Below, piece by piece: positions 62,101-64,000 of a stretch of DNA of 64,000 bases. The translations under genes were made by a program, and so were the position numbers. The stretch's first letter is position 1. Every line of letters begins with the position of its first letter. A model generated the notes under the pieces. The model ran no database searches. It worked only from the letters and a program-made list of their open reading frames with translations, and was not told where the DNA came from. The DNA lies in contig NZ_CP058990.1 in assembly GCF_019021925.1 (NCBI RefSeq), positions 3,560,001 through 3,624,000 on the forward strand, read 5' to 3'. Source of the stretch: Cellulophaga sp. HaHaR_3_176. Lineage in GTDB: Bacteria; Bacteroidota; Bacteroidia; Flavobacteriales; Flavobacteriaceae.

Positions 62101-64000
62101 TTATTTATGCAGGGCTAATTGAATTCGTTTTCTAGGTACATCAACATCTAAAACTTTTACAATTATTTGTTGTTGCAACGTAACATGTTCATTTACATCT
62201 TTTACAAAAGAGTCTGATAGGTTAGATACATGAATAAGCCCACTTTCTTTAATACCAATATCGACAAAACAACCAAAGTTGGTAATGTTATTTACGATAC
62301 CAGGTAATAATTGCCCTTCGTGTAAATCTGAAATGGATTTTATATTTTGGTCAAAGGTGAAAACTTTAGCTTTTTCTCTAGTATCTAAACCTGGTTTTTC
62401 AAGTTCTTTTAAGATATCTTTTAGTGTTGGTAGCCCAATCTCATCTGTGCAATATTTATTTAAGTTGATACTTTGTAATTCTGTTTTATTACCAATTAAT
62501 TCTGATATAGATGAACCTTTATCTTCAGCCATTTTTTTTATGAGCGAATAACGTTCAGGGTGAACGGCAGAATCATCTAAAGGGTTTTTAGCATCTTTAA
62601 TTCTTAAAAATGCCGCACCTTGTTCAAAAGCTTTACCGCCTAAGCGTGGTACTTTTTTAATTTCGCTCCTGCTTGAAAAACTACCATTTTCATTACGGTA
62701 GCTTACAATGTTTTCAGCAAGTTTTGGACCAATACCAGATACATAACTTAATAATGGAACACTTGCCGTGTTGATATTTACACCAACAGAGTTTACGCAA
62801 CTTTCAACAACAGTATCTAATGATGTTTTTAATTTAGATTGGTCCACATCATGCTGGTATTGACCAACACCGATAGATTTTGGATCTATTTTCACGAGTT
62901 CGGCTAACGGATCAGCTAACCTTCTTCCGATAGAAACAGAACCACGAACCGTAACATCGTAATTCGGAAACTCATCACGGGCAATTTTTGATGCGGAATA
63001 GATAGATGCTCCTGCTTCACTTACCACAAAAACTTCTATTGGGTTTTTAAAAAATATGCGTTTTACTAAATCTTCTGTTTCTCTTGAAGCAGTACCATTA
63101 CCAATCGCAATTGCTTCTATTTTGTAAGCATCTATTAATGAGCTAATCTTTTTTATAGCGCCTGTGCTGTCGTTTTGTGGCGCGTGTGGGTAAATATTTT
63201 CATTATGCAGTAAGTCACCTTGTTCACTAAGGCAAACCACTTTACAGCCCGATTTAAAGCCAGGATCTATAGCGAGAATTCTTTTTTCACCTAAAGGTGC
63301 GCCTAATAGGAGTTGTTTTAGATTTTTTGAGAAAACTTGTATCGCATCTTCATCTGCTTTTTCTTTTGCAGCTTTTAAAGTTTCGTTAGATAGTGAGGGG
63401 AATAATAAGCGTTTAAAGGCATCTTGTATGGCAAGCTCAATATGTTTTGCACATGTATTTTTCGATTTTATAATTCGATCAGTAATTCTATCAATTGCTT
63501 TCTCATTATCAATTTCAACTTTAACACGAATGAATTTTTCATTTTCAGCACGTAAAATTGCTAAAAAGCGGTGAGAAGGACAGCGGCTTAATGATTCAGA
63601 CCAATCGAAATAATCACGAAATTTTTGAGCCTTTTCATCGTTTTTCTTAGTTCCTATTACTTTTGTTGTGATTTGAGCGAAACGGTTTAGCTGGTTTCTA
63701 ATTTGATTTCGAACATCGGTACGTTCATTTATCCACTCAGCAATTATATGTCGAGCACCTTCAAGGGCATCATCTTCATTAAGAATACTTTCGTTTAAAT
63801 ATTGAGAAGCGATATGGTCAATCTCTTCTGTGTTTTGTGACATTATTATTTTAGCTAAAGGCTCTAACCCATTTTTAATAGCCGTTTCAGCTTTGGTTTT
63901 ACGCTTTTTCTTAAATGGCAAGTATAAATCCTCTAAAGCAATTAAATCTTCAGCCTGTTCAAACTTTTTTTGAAGCTCTGGAGTTAATGAACCCTGTTCA
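62101..64000 (-). CDS. tex: Tex-family S1 RNA-binding transcription accessory protein, 5' end cut off
   Basis: About 632 C-terminal residues are inside the window; the frame stays open to the right edge (EQGSLTPELQKKFEQAEDLI...), so the true start is outside. Domains in order: helical Tex N-terminal part, YqgF/RNase-H-like (ILAIDPGFKSGCKVV), helix-hairpin-helix (NTASVPLLSYVSGIGPKLAE), a HHH repeat with FSSRSEIKKVPRLGGKAFEQ, and a C-terminal S1 domain (GQLLPGIVNNITNFGCFVDI). Binds nucleic acid and affects transcription in other bacteria. Followed by the deacetylase gene. Confidence 0.95.
   Translation of the reverse strand, partial: EQGSLTPELQKKFEQAEDLIALEDLYLPFKKKRKTKAETAIKNGLEPLAKIIMSQNTEEIDHIASQYLNESILNEDDALEGARHIIAEWINERTDVRNQIRNQLNRFAQITTKVIGTKKNDEKAQKFRDYFDWSESLSRCPSHRFLAILRAENEKFIRVKVEIDNEKAIDRITDRIIKSKNTCAKHIELAIQDAFKRLLFPSLSNETLKAAKEKADEDAIQVFSKNLKQLLLGAPLGEKRILAIDPGFKSGCKVVCLSEQGDLLHNENIYPHAPQNDSTGAIKKISSLIDAYKIEAIAIGNGTASRETEDLVKRIFFKNPIEVFVVSEAGASIYSASKIARDEFPNYDVTVRGSVSIGRRLADPLAELVKIDPKSIGVGQYQHDVDQSKLKTSLDTVVESCVNSVGVNINTASVPLLSYVSGIGPKLAENIVSYRNENGSFSSRSEIKKVPRLGGKAFEQGAAFLRIKDAKNPLDDSAVHPERYSLIKKMAEDKGSSISELIGNKTELQSINLNKYCTDEIGLPTLKDILKELEKPGLDTREKAKVFTFDQNIKSISDLHEGQLLPGIVNNITNFGCFVDIGIKESGLIHVSNLSDSFVKDVNEHVTLQQQIIVKVLDVDVPRKRIQLALHK

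Overview
The window is AT-rich chromosomal DNA from a member of the Bacteroidota, most likely a marine Flavobacteriaceae. The support is a DnaE with a fused N-terminal exonuclease, SDR-type L-threonine dehydrogenase, a gliding/T9SS type B C-terminal domain, M28 peptidases, DUF6607/DUF2271/HmuY-type heme genes, and promoters of the Bacteroidota form (TTG, about 19 nt, TAnnTTTG). I see no rRNA, tRNA, CRISPR, prophage or insertion sequence. Most of the window is ordinary housekeeping sequence, and the accessory material lies at 38.2-44.4 kb and 49.4-61.2 kb.

Layout: 0-3.4 kb holds a sensor kinase (cut by the left edge), a response regulator and an AraC-type regulator in one operon. 3.4-10.2 kb holds a cell-envelope/stress set of small proteins (acidic lipoprotein, DUF1328, DUF2383/PA2169, MscS channel, YtxH and holin-like membrane proteins, AI-2E-type and YihY-type membrane proteins) and a nitroreductase. 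11-16.1 kb is a polyamine operon (arginine decarboxylase, agmatinase, deoxyhypusine-synthase-like enzyme) followed by a small acidic protein and a fused RimB-like/RimK-like glutamate ligase. 16.1-31.4 kb is mixed metabolism: threonine dehydrogenase, two M28 peptidases, a CBS protein, a pentapeptide protein, a luciferase-like enzyme and Pta-AckA. 31.5-38.1 kb carries ssb, trxA, dnaE, rpsP and rimM.

38.2-44.4 kb, between rimM and trmN6, is an iron/heme module: a cysteine-containing unknown protein, a PepSY-flavodoxin-reductase fusion, DUF2271, an ankyrin protein and DUF6607. Diverging from it is the wreck of the matching TonB receptor, deleted into the 3' end of an HmuY gene. 51.5-57.2 kb is a second iron module, intact: AraC/PchR-like regulator, TonB receptor, esterase and PepSY protein. 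Both modules share a 23-nt palindromic operator that I find five times, which suggests one iron-responsive regulon.

49.5-51.5 kb contains three copies of an apparent small-RNA gene. Each has its own promoter, an identical core and a GC-rich terminator. They flank an SH3-like/MBL-fold hydrolase gene. This is the strongest candidate in the window for an undescribed element. 57.3-61 kb is a four-gene secreted-protein operon ending in a T9SS type B protein. The window closes with an AcuC-type deacetylase and Tex (cut by the right edge).
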